From NCBI RefSeq assembly GCF_018476645.1, contig NZ_JAHCTB010000004.1, forward strand, positions 372,001 to 436,000: a DNA stretch of 64,000 nt, given 5' to 3'. Positions 36,019 through 45,466 of the stretch are shown here, one piece after another (position 1 is the first letter of the stretch; each line of letters starts with the position of its first letter). The position numbers and the translations under genes are program-made. This DNA comes from Aequorivita echinoideorum. GTDB taxonomy: Bacteria; Bacteroidota; Bacteroidia; Flavobacteriales; Flavobacteriaceae. The notes beneath the pieces were generated by a model that was given only the letters and a program-made list of their open reading frames with translations, had not been told where the DNA came from and did not search any database.

Positions 36019-37803
36019 ATGAAAGCTTTAAAGAGCGAAACATTTAACTTTAGCCCATCAACGTATCAAATTATGCAATTAGCACCGCTCGACTGGGGCA
36101 TCATCATCCTTTTTTTCGCCATTTTTATTTTGATAGGATTACTCGTAGCAAAAAAATCTGGCAAAGATTCAAAATCCTTTTTCCTTTCTGACAGAAATAT
36201 GCCGTGGTGGCTGCTAGGCGTGAGTATGGTGGCGACCACGTTTGCGGCGGATACACCCAACTTTGTAGCTGGGGTTATTCGCGAGGATGGTGTTTTTGGA
36301 AATTGGATATGGTGGAGCTTTCTGCTTACGGGGATGCTTACTGTTTTTTTCTATGCCAAATTATGGAGAAAAAGCGGAATTACTACAGATCTGGAATTTT
36401 ATGAACTGCGCTACAGCGGAAAAAGCGCCGCATTTCTTCGTGGATTTCGCGCCATTTATTTAGGCATATTCTTCAACATCGTGATAATGGCAAATGTTTG
36501 CTTGGCCGCCATCAAGATTGGGCACGTAATGTTTGGATTATCATCCATTGAAGTTTTGCTGATTGCTTCACCGGTAGTTGTTATTTATTCAGCTTTTGGG
36601 GGATTGAAAGGCGTTCTGCTTACCGATTTTGTCCAATTTATAATCGCAATGGTAGGAAGCATTTGGGCTACCATTTATATTGTGAATATGCCTGAAATTG
36701 GAGGGATTAAAAATTTATTGTCAACTCCCGCAGTAGCCGCAAAAACTGCGATGCTCCCAGATTTTTCAAAACCTGAACTTTTAGTTCCTCTGCTTATTGT
36801 CCCTCTTGCGGTACAATGGTGGAGTGTTTGGTATCCCGGGGCCGAACCTGGAGGTGGTGGCTACATCGCCCAGCGAATGCTTGCGGCAAAGGACGAAAAA
36901 CACGCCACGTGGGCCACGCTATTTTTCAATTTCGCACATTATGCACTGCGTCCGTGGCCATGGATAATAATTGGTTTGGCTTCTATCATTATATTTCCAA
37001 ATATAGAAAGTCTACAGGCGGCCTTTCCAGACTTAAATCCATCATTTGTAAAAAATGATTTGTCGTACCCTGCAATGCTTACTTTTCTACCCGCCGGACT
37101 TTTAGGAATTGTAATTACCTCACTTATTGCCGCATTTATGAGCACCATTTCCACGCATTTAAATTGGGGAAGCTCGTATGTGGTAAATGATTTTTACGTA
37201 CGTTTTATCAGAAAAGAAGCAAACGGAAAAGAACAGGTAGCCGTTGGAAGGATTTCAACCGTATTGATGATGGTCTTGGCAGCGCTGCTCGCGCTCATTT
37301 TGGAAGAGGCACGGGAAGGGTTTGATCTGCTACTTTCCATTGGTGCCGGAACAGGTCTATTGTTTATCCTTCGCTGGTTTTGGAGCAGAATAAACCCATA
37401 CAGCGAAATTGCGGCGATGGTAATTTCCTTCTTGATTGCCGCATTTTTCTTCATCAATGGAAAAATGGAAAACCCGCTTGTCGAAATGGAAGGTTATTGG
37501 CAATTGGTTTTGGGCGTGGTAGTCACAACAATTGGTTGGGTGATGGTTACACTGCTCACAAAACCATCAAATAAGCAAACTTTGGAAACCTTCAACAATT
37601 TGATTTTTGGAAACCAATCAAAGTTTAAAGGATTTGGAATGAAGATTCTCGGATTTTTTGCTGGGGTGTTTGGCGTTTATTGTGCACTATTTTCTATCGG
37701 AAATTTTATTTATGGAAATAATTTACTGGCAACTGGATTATGTGCCGTAACACTACTTTGCGGATTTCTGATTATAAAATCATTCAAAAAAACTGATTTA
37801 TAA
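36019..37803 (+). CDS. Sodium:solute symporter (SSF family)
   Basis: 594 residues with about 13-14 hydrophobic segments beginning near residue 28 ('WGIIILFFAIFILIGLLVA') and the SSF-type 'SDRNMPWWLLGVSMVATTFAADTP' region (about 57-80), which contributes to the substrate and Na+ sites, plus 'GGLKGVLLTDFVQF' (about 194-207). It is a Na+-coupled importer in the inner membrane. The substrate (sugar, amino acid, other) cannot be inferred and no catabolic partner is adjacent. It is divergent from corA and converges with the SPFH gene. Confidence 0.9.
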   Translation: MKALKSETFNFSPSTYQIMQLAPLDWGIIILFFAIFILIGLLVAKKSGKDSKSFFLSDRNMPWWLLGVSMVATTFAADTPNFVAGVIREDGVFGNWIWWSFLLTGMLTVFFYAKLWRKSGITTDLEFYELRYSGKSAAFLRGFRAIYLGIFFNIVIMANVCLAAIKIGHVMFGLSSIEVLLIASPVVVIYSAFGGLKGVLLTDFVQFIIAMVGSIWATIYIVNMPEIGGIKNLLSTPAVAAKTAMLPDFSKPELLVPLLIVPLAVQWWSVWYPGAEPGGGGYIAQRMLAAKDEKHATWATLFFNFAHYALRPWPWIIIGLASIIIFPNIESLQAAFPDLNPSFVKNDLSYPAMLTFLPAGLLGIVITSLIAAFMSTISTHLNWGSSYVVNDFYVRFIRKEANGKEQVAVGRISTVLMMVLAALLALILEEAREGFDLLLSIGAGTGLLFILRWFWSRINPYSEIAAMVISFLIAAFFFINGKMENPLVEMEGYWQLVLGVVVTTIGWVMVTLLTKPSNKQTLETFNNLIFGNQSKFKGFGMKILGFFAGVFGVYCALFSIGNFIYGNNLLATGLCAVTLLCGFLIIKSFKKTDL

Positions 37804-37815
37804 AGAAAACCGTAA

Positions 37816-38562
37816 TTAGTTATCCCCTAAAATCAATGGCAATCCATTTTCACCAGAACCAACAATTACCGTTTTGGCATTAGTTGATTTTGAAAGCTCC
37901 AAAGTTGCCTGAATTCCCTTTTCTTTTAGGATTTTATCTGTTAAAGATGCGCTTAATATGGTGTTTGCCTTAGCTTTACCTTCCGCCTCTATTCGTTGGC
38001 GTTCCGCCTCTTTTTCAGCTTTTTCAAGCCTGAATTCATATTCTAAGGATTCCTGTTCTTGTCGAAGTTTTCTCTCAATTGCATCTTTTATGGTTGGCGG
38101 AAGGGTAACATCACGCACCAAAATTTCATTTAATTGAACATACTGTTTGTCCAAAATCTTCTTGGTTTCTGCATAAATCTCTTCTTGAATGGCATCCCGC
38201 TTTGTTGAGTATAACTGCTCTGGTGTGTAGCGGCCCACAACGCTTCTGGCGGCACTCCGTATTGCTGGTTGAATGACACGCTGAAGATAATCTTCCCCCT
38301 TTTCTTGGTGAAGTTTTGCCACAGTACCATAAATGGGCTGAAACCACGCGGATGCATCCAGTTTTATCTCAAGTCCATTGCTGGAAAGCACCTGCATTTT
38401 TTCGCTTAACTCTTGCTGGCGCACTTCGTAAATAAAGACTTCATTCCAGGGCGCAATTACGTGAAACCCTTCGCCAAGTGGGGGTTCATCCGTTACTACT
38501 CCATTCCCAAAAGTTTCGTATAACACGCCGGCGTGCCCCGCTTTTATAGTGACGGACGACAT
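37816..38562 (-). CDS. Prohibitin/SPFH domain protein, N-terminus disrupted
   Basis: 248 residues as read here, covering the whole PHB/SPFH domain ('AGVLYETFGNGVVTDEPPLG', 'GEGFHVIAPWNEVFIYEVR', 'PAIRSAARSVVGRYTPEQLY') and the C-terminal coiled coil rich in Glu/Lys/Arg. Prohibitin-like proteins form large membrane rings. From the ATG at 38562 there is almost no membrane anchor, yet the bases just upstream (38563-38630) encode one in another frame. Restoring a single T in the TTTT run (AAAA at 38579-38582 on the plus strand) gives a complete prohibitin N-terminus. The intact gene would be 37816-38630. It is either a recent frameshift or a base-calling error. Confidence 0.85.
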   Translation of the reverse strand: MSSVTIKAGHAGVLYETFGNGVVTDEPPLGEGFHVIAPWNEVFIYEVRQQELSEKMQVLSSNGLEIKLDASAWFQPIYGTVAKLHQEKGEDYLQRVIQPAIRSAARSVVGRYTPEQLYSTKRDAIQEEIYAETKKILDKQYVQLNEILVRDVTLPPTIKDAIERKLRQEQESLEYEFRLEKAEKEAERQRIEAEGKAKANTILSASLTDKILKEKGIQATLELSKSTNAKTVIVGSGENGLPLILGDN

Positions 38563-38630
38563 CGCGATAACAACTATTAAAATATAAGGCCAATGGCCAC
38601 GGGAATCGTGATTTTTGGTAATTTATCCAT
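38563..38630 (-). other. Out-of-frame N-terminal anchor of the SPFH gene
   Basis: ATG at 38630 reads MDKLPKITIPVAIGLIF and then stops. With one extra T the frame continues as LIVVIAMSSVTIK directly into the SPFH protein. The hydrophobic stretch is the membrane anchor expected for this family. Confidence 0.75.
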
Positions 38631-38645
38631 ACTTGAAAATTTAAA

Positions 38646-40679
38646 TTAAATGAGGCCGTTATACTTTCGTATAAACCATTCCGCGGAAAGTGCCAGAACG
38701 ATGAGTGCGAGCAAGTATTTCCAGTCTATTAACGGGACCACCTTCTGCTCTGCTTTTTCAACATTTTTAAAGGACTCGTCTGCCAAAAGCGTATCCACGA
38801 GTTTATTTGCCTCATTTATAAAATACGCATTTCCGTTGGTTTTTGCCGCAACGCGCTGTAGTTTTTCCACGTTTGCATTCAAAAATTGTTGCTCAACATT
38901 AAAATCTAAAATGGAAAAGTTTCCGCTGCTCGCAATTTCCTCACCTCGAACATTCACCGTATAACTGTATTCACCTGCAGGCAGTGAATTCAAATCCACT
39001 TCAAAGTAGTTATTTTTCAATAGCATCGGGAAGACCGTCTGTACATTTGTTTCTATATTTTTTACAGAAATTTCCAAAGATGCGCGATTATCAAAAACAT
39101 AATTTTTGTCAAAATATTGAGCTGAAATTTTGATGGGTGTATTATTGTAATAAAACGTTTCGGCGGAAACCTCAAGCCTACCCCTACGCTTATTTGAAGC
39201 TAAATATTGCACAAGATTTCCTATAAAATCATCAAAATTTTGAAAGCTTTCCTGTTCCATAAAATTATGGGCTCGCCAACGCCAAAATCCTTCACCATCC
39301 CATATAGCATCACGCCTTCCATTAGCTTCCAAAGTAGCAAGCAGCGGGTTTCCGGTCTCAATTCCGTTGACCGTCTGTTTCAGCATTACCTCATGCGTTA
39401 CACTAATTGAAAGCGCACCAAACTCTGTATGCAATGGCGGATAATTGGAAAAACCGATATCTTCAATGGCGAAAGTTCCGTAATTTGTATTTAATACAGC
39501 CTGAACATCATCGTTTTGGCTTGACGCCTCTTTGAGATAAGATTTTTGGATCTTATTTAAAAAATTCCAATCGGTCTGCAAGCCAGAAAAAACCAATGTA
39601 TTTTTGTTCAATTTAGAAATTTCCGAATATACTGAAGCAAAGCTACGGTCAGGCTGGTAAAGCATTATTAGTTGATAATCATTGAGTACAGAAGTAGCTT
39701 CCGAAGGATTTTTTACCGTGAACGTGCGCTGCTCGTTGCTTGTAATCGCTTTTTTGAGCGCACCCAAATCTGGATGCACAAGTTTGCTCACAACAAGCAC
39801 ATTGGTTGCCTGGTCTATCACTTCAACCGCAAATTGCTTATTGTTGTTGGTTTTATTTTTCTCATTAGCAAGCGGTACTATTTGTGCCGTATATTTCTGA
39901 AGGCCTACACTACTCGCATTCAGCGTAAAATTGATTGTTTTTGAAGTTTCATTTTCTGAAAAATTGACACTTGTTCTGTAAACCGTTGCGGCACCTTGGG
40001 TTACAATAAATTCAGAGTTGATGGCCTCTAAACCACTATACGTGAGAATTACCTCAACCGGAAATTGATTTTTCAGAAAAGCATACCGATTGGTATTAAG
40101 CTGTTCTATCTTGAGATCGGTATATTTTAGAGAGTCGCCAAGAATGACTGGATAGATTTTATTTCCATACGTTGCCGAGGAAAATTCATAATCGCTACCA
40201 AGCGTTTGGTTGCCATCGGTGATTAAAATTGTGGGTGCATTTTGATTTCTGAAAAGTTCATTGGCTTCGGAGAGGGCTCGGCTTATATTCGTATTTTTTT
40301 CATCAAAAGATAGTGAATCTTCATTGCCAAAATCACTTCCGAAGCTATAAAATGAAACATCAAATTTCTCAATCAAATCCTCATTTTCTTTCAGACTATT
40401 GATGAATTCCAAAGCATTTTCGGATTGTGATAATTCATTGATTGAATAAGAGTTATCAACAATTATAGGGAGCTTTGGCTTTTCAATAGTGTAAGTTTCA
40501 CTTTTAAACTTGGGATTGATAATAAGCAATAAAATAGCAAAAAGTACAACGAAACGAAGTGCGAAAAAAACCCAGCGCAGCGTTCCTTTTTGTTTGCTTC
40601 TAAAGCCATACATAAAACCAGCAAGCGCCAACGAAACAAGCCCTGCAAAAATTATATATATAATGGTTTCTGTGGACAC
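38646..40679 (-). CDS. Membrane protein with VWA-like domain
   Basis: 677 residues. Two N-terminal TM helices (about 5-25 and 34-57), a von Willebrand A-like domain with the MIDAS pattern DxSxS in 'VDNSYSI' (about 74-80) and 'TILITDGNQTLGS', a large extracytoplasmic region with beta-rich parts, and a C-terminal TM helix ('YLLALIVLALSAEWFI'). It resembles uncharacterised Bacteroidota proteins related to the BatA/GATase-like group. It probably mediates metal-dependent protein contacts in the envelope. The start codon is GTG at 40679. Neighbours on the same strand are SPFH and fabG, with no clear common job. Confidence 0.75.
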   Translation of the reverse strand: MSTETIIYIIFAGLVSLALAGFMYGFRSKQKGTLRWVFFALRFVVLFAILLLIINPKFKSETYTIEKPKLPIIVDNSYSINELSQSENALEFINSLKENEDLIEKFDVSFYSFGSDFGNEDSLSFDEKNTNISRALSEANELFRNQNAPTILITDGNQTLGSDYEFSSATYGNKIYPVILGDSLKYTDLKIEQLNTNRYAFLKNQFPVEVILTYSGLEAINSEFIVTQGAATVYRTSVNFSENETSKTINFTLNASSVGLQKYTAQIVPLANEKNKTNNNKQFAVEVIDQATNVLVVSKLVHPDLGALKKAITSNEQRTFTVKNPSEATSVLNDYQLIMLYQPDRSFASVYSEISKLNKNTLVFSGLQTDWNFLNKIQKSYLKEASSQNDDVQAVLNTNYGTFAIEDIGFSNYPPLHTEFGALSISVTHEVMLKQTVNGIETGNPLLATLEANGRRDAIWDGEGFWRWRAHNFMEQESFQNFDDFIGNLVQYLASNKRRGRLEVSAETFYYNNTPIKISAQYFDKNYVFDNRASLEISVKNIETNVQTVFPMLLKNNYFEVDLNSLPAGEYSYTVNVRGEEIASSGNFSILDFNVEQQFLNANVEKLQRVAAKTNGNAYFINEANKLVDTLLADESFKNVEKAEQKVVPLIDWKYLLALIVLALSAEWFIRKYNGLI

Positions 40680-40761
40680 TAAATTAGTTTCAAAATTAAG
40701 GTTTGGGAATTTTCAGCAAATACATTCATTGCAGACTGCCGCTGAAAATCGTAAATTGAAA

Positions 40762-41508
40762 TTAGGTAAGCATTCCGCCATCAACATTAAGTACCTGCCC
40801 AGTGACATACGCTGAAAGATCGCTGGCAAGAAAGACACAGGCATTCGCAATATCCTCTGGAGAGCCGCCACGTTTTAATGGAATTGCATTTCTCCAACCT
40901 TGAACAGTTGCTTCGTCCAACTTTCCGGTCATCTCGGTTTCAATAAAGCCGGGTGCAATGGCGTTGCAACGAATATCGCGCGAACCAAGTTCCAGCGCAA
41001 TCGATTTTGTGAAGCCGATGATACCTGCCTTGGAGGCCGCATAGTTGGTTTGTCCGGCATTACCCTTTACCCCTACGACAGAGCTCATATTGATTATTGA
41101 ACCTTTGCGCTGTTTCAGCATAGCGCGCTGGACCGCTTTCGTCATATTAAAGACAGATTTCAAATTTACCTCAATAACCTTATCGAAATCTTCCTCAGAA
41201 ATTCGCATAAGTAGATTGTCCTTGGTTATTCCAGCATTATTGATAAGAATATCAATGCTGCCAAAATCTTTCAAAACTTCTTCCGCCAACGTCTGGGATT
41301 CTTCAAAGGATGCAGCATCACTTTTGTATGCTTTAGCTTTTACCCCACTTTTTGAAATTTCATCTGCCAATGCATTTGCTGCCTCGGCTGAAGAGCTATA
41401 TGTAAAAGCTACATTTGCGCCGTGTTTGGCAAATACTTCAACAATTCCTTTTCCAATTCCACGGCTTCCGCCAGTGATTATTGCTGTTTTTCCTTCTAAT
41501 AATTTCAT
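40762..41508 (-). CDS. fabG: 3-oxoacyl-[acyl-carrier-protein] reductase
   Basis: 248-residue short-chain dehydrogenase catalysing the NADPH-dependent reduction step of fatty acid elongation. Cofactor motif 'GGSRGIG' (13-19), 'NNAG' (90-93), catalytic Ser142/143, Tyr156 and Lys160 ('MSSVVG', 'YAASK'), and the FabG-typical 'GFIETEMT' and 'VTGQVLNVDGGM' near the end. The ATG at 41508 is chosen over an in-frame start ten codons upstream because family proteins begin at this point. A TATATTTG -7-like element lies at 41590-41597 on this strand. Confidence 0.93.
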   Translation of the reverse strand: MKLLEGKTAIITGGSRGIGKGIVEVFAKHGANVAFTYSSSAEAANALADEISKSGVKAKAYKSDAASFEESQTLAEEVLKDFGSIDILINNAGITKDNLLMRISEEDFDKVIEVNLKSVFNMTKAVQRAMLKQRKGSIINMSSVVGVKGNAGQTNYAASKAGIIGFTKSIALELGSRDIRCNAIAPGFIETEMTGKLDEATVQGWRNAIPLKRGGSPEDIANACVFLASDLSAYVTGQVLNVDGGMLT

Positions 41509-41589
41509 ATAATATTTTTTTATGAACAAGTGGCCCAACTATGTTTCAACGAAGATTTATGGATTTAAAACCGCGAAACGGTGGGGATT

Positions 41590-41597
41590 CAAATATA
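41590..41597 (-). promoter_or_regulatory. Putative -7 element upstream of fabG
   Basis: On the minus strand TATATTTG matches TAnnTTTG exactly; the -33 position 20 bp upstream reads ATG instead of TTG. The predicted leader is about 75 nt. Confidence 0.35.
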
Positions 41598-41620
41598 ACA
41601 AAACGTTGCGTGTTCACCAT

Positions 41621-41652
41621 AAAAAAAACCCTGGGAATTAACAGGGTTTTGT
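41621..41652 (-). terminator. Rho-independent terminator of sucD
   Basis: On the minus strand AAAACCCTG pairs with CAGGGTTTT and is followed by a run of T, 45 bp beyond the sucD stop. Confidence 0.88.
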
Positions 41653-41696
41653 AATATTTGAAACCAAAAACGATTTCCCTTTTGATTCTGAATAAT

Positions 41697-42575
41697 TTAT
41701 TTTTTACCCAAAACTTCGGCTACCTTTTTTCCAATTTCAGCTGGTGATTCTACCACGTGAATTCCACATTCACGCATCACTTTTTTCTTGGCCTGAGCAG
41801 TATCCTCACTTCCGCCAATGATGGCACCTGCGTGGCCCATTGTTCTACCTGCAGGAGCGGTCTCTCCGGCGATAAAACCAATTACAGGCTTTTTAATTCC
41901 GCTTTCTTTATACCATTTTGCGGCATCTATTTCCAGCTGACCTCCAATTTCACCGATCATTACAACTGCTTCACTATCAGAATCATTTATAAGCATTTCC
42001 AAAGCTTCTTTGGTTGTGGTACCAATAATTGGATCCCCACCAATACCAATGGCTGTGGTAATCCCCAAGCCTTGTTTAACAACTTGATCCGCAGCTTCAT
42101 AGGTAAGCGTTCCAGATTTTGAAACAATCCCTACTTTCCCTTTTTTAAATACAAAACCGGGCATAATTCCCACTTTTGCTTCGCCCGGAGTAATGACGCC
42201 CGGACAGTTGGGACCTATCAAGCGGCAATCTTTATCTTTTATGTAATCTGCGGCCTTTATCATATCTGCAACCGGAATTCCCTCGGTAATTGTAATAATT
42301 ACTTTAATGCCCGCGTTGGCAGCTTCCATTATGGCGTCTGCGGCAAATGCCGGTGGAACAAAAATAATCGTGGTATCTGCACCTGTTTCCTTAACTGCCT
42401 CCTCCACAGTGTTAAAGACCGGTTTGTCCAAATGCTTTTGGCCGCCTTTGCCAGGAGTAACACCGCCAACTACATTGGTACCGTATTCTATCATTTGCCC
42501 AGCGTGGAATGAACCTTCACTTCCCGTAAAACCCTGAACAATTATTTTTGAATCTTTATTTACTAAAACGCTCAT
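41697..42575 (-). CDS. sucD: Succinate--CoA ligase subunit alpha
   Basis: 292 residues, TCA cycle. The CoA-binding N-terminal domain has '[20 protein letters not shown]' and the ligase domain carries the phosphorylated His248 in '[10 protein letters not shown]'. '[10 protein letters not shown]' is also typical. The beta subunit (sucC) is not in this window, so the two genes are separated in this genome. A perfect -7 element TATCTTTG lies on the minus strand at 42650-42657, but without a matching -33. It ends with its own terminator. Confidence 0.96.
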   Translation of the reverse strand: MSVLVNKDSKIIVQGFTGSEGSFHAGQMIEYGTNVVGGVTPGKGGQKHLDKPVFNTVEEAVKETGADTTIIFVPPAFAADAIMEAANAGIKVIITITEGIPVADMIKAADYIKDKDCRLIGPNCPGVITPGEAKVGIMPGFVFKKGKVGIVSKSGTLTYEAADQVVKQGLGITTAIGIGGDPIIGTTTKEALEMLINDSDSEAVVMIGEIGGQLEIDAAKWYKESGIKKPVIGFIAGETAPAGRTMGHAGAIIGGSEDTAQAKKKVMRECGIHVVESPAEIGKKVAEVLGKK

Positions 42576-42685
42576 TTTTGAATATTATCTTTTGTTTGTT
42601 TATTTTTTTCTTAATTAAATCGCTCTATTTTGATCAAATTTTATTGCTGCAAAGATACCTTTTTTACAAAAGGTACTAAAGGAAT

Positions 42686-43099
42686 TTAAACTTTAACCCT
42701 ATGATAACTTTCGGTAGTATCATCATTGGCTGTTACTGGCTGGCTCACTTGATGGCCGCGGTAAATTTTGCCATCCTTAACTTCCCAAATTGCAATAAAA
42801 TGCGCTATTCCCAATTCCTCATCTGGATTTTCCATAGTTCGGATATAATATTTATATCGAATAGTAACGTGGTCGCCATCTGCCAATAAATGGCTTACCT
42901 CAATACGCAAATCATTATAGGAACGGCGCACCTCATCAAAAAACTTCACGATATCGTCGTAGTTCATGATGGAAAGCCCATTCGCGCTGTTCCAGATCAA
43001 AACAAGTTCTGGATGAAAAAATCGCTCTAAAACTGTATGGTCTTTTAGAATATCAGATTTGTAAAAATCCTTTACTATATCTTTTGCTTTACTACTCAT
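42686..43099 (-). CDS. NTF2-like/SnoaL family protein
   Basis: 137 residues with the NTF2-like cone fold pattern: N-terminal helices ('AKDIVKDFYKSDILKDHTVL'), 'RFFHPELVLIWNSANG', and a C-terminal sheet ('DGDHVTIRYKYYIRT', 'FIAIWEVKDGKIYRGHQVS'). Such proteins serve many functions, so no reaction is assigned. Its ATG overlaps the stop of the preceding LpxD-like gene by four bases (ATGA), which indicates translational coupling at the 3' end of the lipid A operon. Confidence 0.82.
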   Translation of the reverse strand: MSSKAKDIVKDFYKSDILKDHTVLERFFHPELVLIWNSANGLSIMNYDDIVKFFDEVRRSYNDLRIEVSHLLADGDHVTIRYKYYIRTMENPDEELGIAHFIAIWEVKDGKIYRGHQVSQPVTANDDTTESYHRVKV

Positions 43100-44034
43100 G
43101 GTAATTTATCCAATTTTTCAATAATATCCGGAATTAATTTTATAGAAGCCAATTCCTTATACTTTTTTCTGAATTCATCTGCAGGCGTGCCAAAATAGGC
43201 TTTATTTCCGGGTAAAGACTTGCTTACACCACTTTGGGCCGAAATAACGGCTTTTTCTCCAATAGTAATTCCACTGGTAATCCCCACTTGCCCCCAAATA
43301 GTGACAAAATCCTCAATGAGAACGCAACCTGCAATACCAACTTGTGATGCAATTAAGCAGCGTTTCCCTATTATGGTATCGTGCCCCACGTGCACTTGAT
43401 TGTCTAGTTTTGATCCTTCCCCTATAGTAGTAGATGCCGTAACTCCCTTATCTATAGTACATAAAGCCCCAAGATCCACATCATCTTCAATAACTACGTT
43501 TCCACCACTCAATAATTTATCAAATTTTTCAGGCCTGTTTTTATAATAAAAAGCATCGCTTCCAAGTATAGTACCGGCGTGGATGGTAACGTTATTTCCT
43601 ATAATTGTGTTGTCATAAATGCTTACATTGGAATGAATTAGGCAATTACGACCCAGTTTCACATTATTACCAATAAACACATTGGGTTGAATAACGGTGC
43701 CCTCGCCAATTTCTGCAGTTTGTGAAATGGCAGATTTTGAACTTTGAAAAGGTTTAAAATAAAGTGTCAATTTATTAAAATCCCGAAATGGATCTTCCGA
43801 AATTAACAATGCCTTCCCTGCCGGGCAATCCACTTTTCTGTTTATGAGAATAATGGTTGCCGGGGACTGTAACGCCTTATCATAATATTTGGGATGATCC
43901 ACAAAAACAATGTCTCCCGGTTGCACCACGTGAATTTCATTCATACCAAAAACTGGAAAATTAGCATCGCCCACATAATCTGAGCCGATTAAGTATGCAA
44001 TGGTTTCAAGTGTTTGGGGAGTTGGAAATTTCAC
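43096..44034 (-). CDS. LpxD-like UDP-3-O-acylglucosamine N-acyltransferase paralogue
   Basis: 312 residues. The N-terminal LpxD-type domain ('IHVVQPGDIVFVDHPKYYDKA') is followed by a left-handed beta-helix of hexapeptide repeats (IGEGTV, IGNNVK, IGNNVT, ...) and 'QVHVGHDTIIGKRCLIASQV' with the His expected at the active site. A full-length lpxD lies 3 kb upstream in the same operon, so this is a second, diverged copy that may use a different acyl donor or sugar. The start codon is GTG at 44034. Confidence 0.85.
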   Translation of the reverse strand: MKFPTPQTLETIAYLIGSDYVGDANFPVFGMNEIHVVQPGDIVFVDHPKYYDKALQSPATIILINRKVDCPAGKALLISEDPFRDFNKLTLYFKPFQSSKSAISQTAEIGEGTVIQPNVFIGNNVKLGRNCLIHSNVSIYDNTIIGNNVTIHAGTILGSDAFYYKNRPEKFDKLLSGGNVVIEDDVDLGALCTIDKGVTASTTIGEGSKLDNQVHVGHDTIIGKRCLIASQVGIAGCVLIEDFVTIWGQVGITSGITIGEKAVISAQSGVSKSLPGNKAYFGTPADEFRKKYKELASIKLIPDIIEKLDKLP

Positions 44035-44065
44035 GTGCGGAAAATTTTATATTATATTTTCAAAT

Positions 44066-44632
44066 TTAGTCTTTCATTCTTTCTTGGTACTGGCCTTTTT
44101 CAGTATCAATTCGAATCTTATCACCTTCATTTATGAAAAGCGGCACATTTACCTCTGCCCCCGTTTCCAAAATTGCAGGCTTTGTAGCGTTGGTTGCAGT
44201 ATTTCCCTTAACTCCAGGTTCAGTGCTAACCACTTGAAGAACCACGTGGGCGGGCATTTCAACAGAAAGCGGCGAATTATCTTCGGTATTAATCAATACA
44301 GTTACAACCTCACCTTCCTTCATCAACTCTGGCGTATCGAGCAAATTCTTCATCAGCCGGATTTGGGTGTAATCATCCGTATTCATAAAATGATAAATTT
44401 CACCTTCGTTGTATAGGTATTGAAATTTATTGGTCTCCACGCGCACATCATCAATTTTGTGACCTGCCGAAAAGGTATTGTCTATTACCTTCCCGGTTGT
44501 AACGCTTTTTAATTTGGTACGAACAAACGCAGGACCTTTCCCAGGTTTTACGTGTAAAAATTCAATTATTTTATAAATATCGTTATTGTAGCGTATGCAC
44601 AATCCCTTTCTAATATCTGATGATGTAGCCAT
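44066..44632 (-). CDS. efp: Elongation factor P
   Basis: 188 residues; relieves ribosome stalling at polyproline. Three beta domains: KOW-like N-terminal (1-65) with the tip loop 'KPGKGPAFVRTK' placing Lys32 at the peptidyl-transferase centre, a central OB domain and a C-terminal OB domain with 'RIDTEKGQYQERMKD'. Length and loop are standard. It sits between lpxA and the LpxD paralogue in the lipid A operon, an arrangement I recall from other Flavobacteriaceae. Confidence 0.97.
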   Translation of the reverse strand: MATSSDIRKGLCIRYNNDIYKIIEFLHVKPGKGPAFVRTKLKSVTTGKVIDNTFSAGHKIDDVRVETNKFQYLYNEGEIYHFMNTDDYTQIRLMKNLLDTPELMKEGEVVTVLINTEDNSPLSVEMPAHVVLQVVSTEPGVKGNTATNATKPAILETGAEVNVPLFINEGDKIRIDTEKGQYQERMKD

Positions 44633-44680
44633 TATATAATGTGTTTTGACTTAAATTTATTTGAAATATTTTTTTGAAAT

Positions 44681-45466
44681 TTAATTTGAATTGAAATATC
44701 CCTTCATAATTCCACGCTTCGAATTTTTAATGAATTGAAGAATTTCATCGCGTTCCGGGGTTGCTTCCATTTCGGCCTCAATAATTTCCGAAGCTTGGGA
44801 GGTATTATAATTTTTCTGATATAAAATGCGGAAAATATTTTGGATCTCAGTAATCTTATCTGAAGTAAAACCACGGCGCCGAAGGCCAATGGAGTTGATG
44901 CCTACATAACTTAAAGGTTCGCGAGCGGCCTTCACATAAGGGGGCACATCCTTCCGAACAAGGGACCCACCCGTTACAAAAGCATGGTTGCCAATCATGC
45001 AAAATTGGTGAACCGCCGTCATTCCAGCCAATACCACGTGGTCTCCCACGGTAATGTGTCCGGCCAGTGTACTGTTGTTTGAAAATATGCAGTTATCTCC
45101 CACAATACAATCGTGCGCAATGTGGCAATACGCCATAATCCAACAGTTTTTGCCGATCACAGTTTTACCTCGATCTACCGTTCCACGGTTTATGGTAACA
45201 TATTCACGAATAGTTGTACCATCACCAATTTCAGCCGTTGTATCCTCATCCTTAAATTTTAAGTCCTGTGGAATGGCAGAAATTACGGCACCCGGAAAAA
45301 TATTGCAATTTTTACCGATTCTTGCCCCTTCCATTATGGTTACGTTGCTACCAATCCAGGTTCCCTCACCGATTACAACATTATTATGAATAGTTGTAAA
45401 AGGTTCAATCACAACATTTTTGGCTATTTTGGCGCCCGGATGGACGTATGCAAGTGGTTGATTCAT
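44681..45466 (-). CDS. lpxA: Acyl-ACP--UDP-N-acetylglucosamine O-acyltransferase
   Basis: 261 residues; first step of lipid A synthesis, transferring a 3-hydroxyacyl chain to UDP-GlcNAc. A left-handed beta-helix of hexapeptide repeats (about 1-190) precedes a helical C-terminal domain. 'LAGMTAVHQFCMIG' contains the conserved catalytic-region His, and 'GLRRRGFTSDKI' is the usual UDP-binding segment. It starts one base after the lpxC/fabZ stop, so the two genes are tightly coupled. Confidence 0.95.
   Translation of the reverse strand: MNQPLAYVHPGAKIAKNVVIEPFTTIHNNVVIGEGTWIGSNVTIMEGARIGKNCNIFPGAVISAIPQDLKFKDEDTTAEIGDGTTIREYVTINRGTVDRGKTVIGKNCWIMAYCHIAHDCIVGDNCIFSNNSTLAGHITVGDHVVLAGMTAVHQFCMIGNHAFVTGGSLVRKDVPPYVKAAREPLSYVGINSIGLRRRGFTSDKITEIQNIFRILYQKNYNTSQASEIIEAEMEATPERDEILQFIKNSKRGIMKGYFNSN

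Noticed and set aside
44000-44416. A 138-residue plus-strand frame opposite efp
   Set aside because: It is antisense to EF-P and the start of the LpxD paralogue, with no family resemblance.
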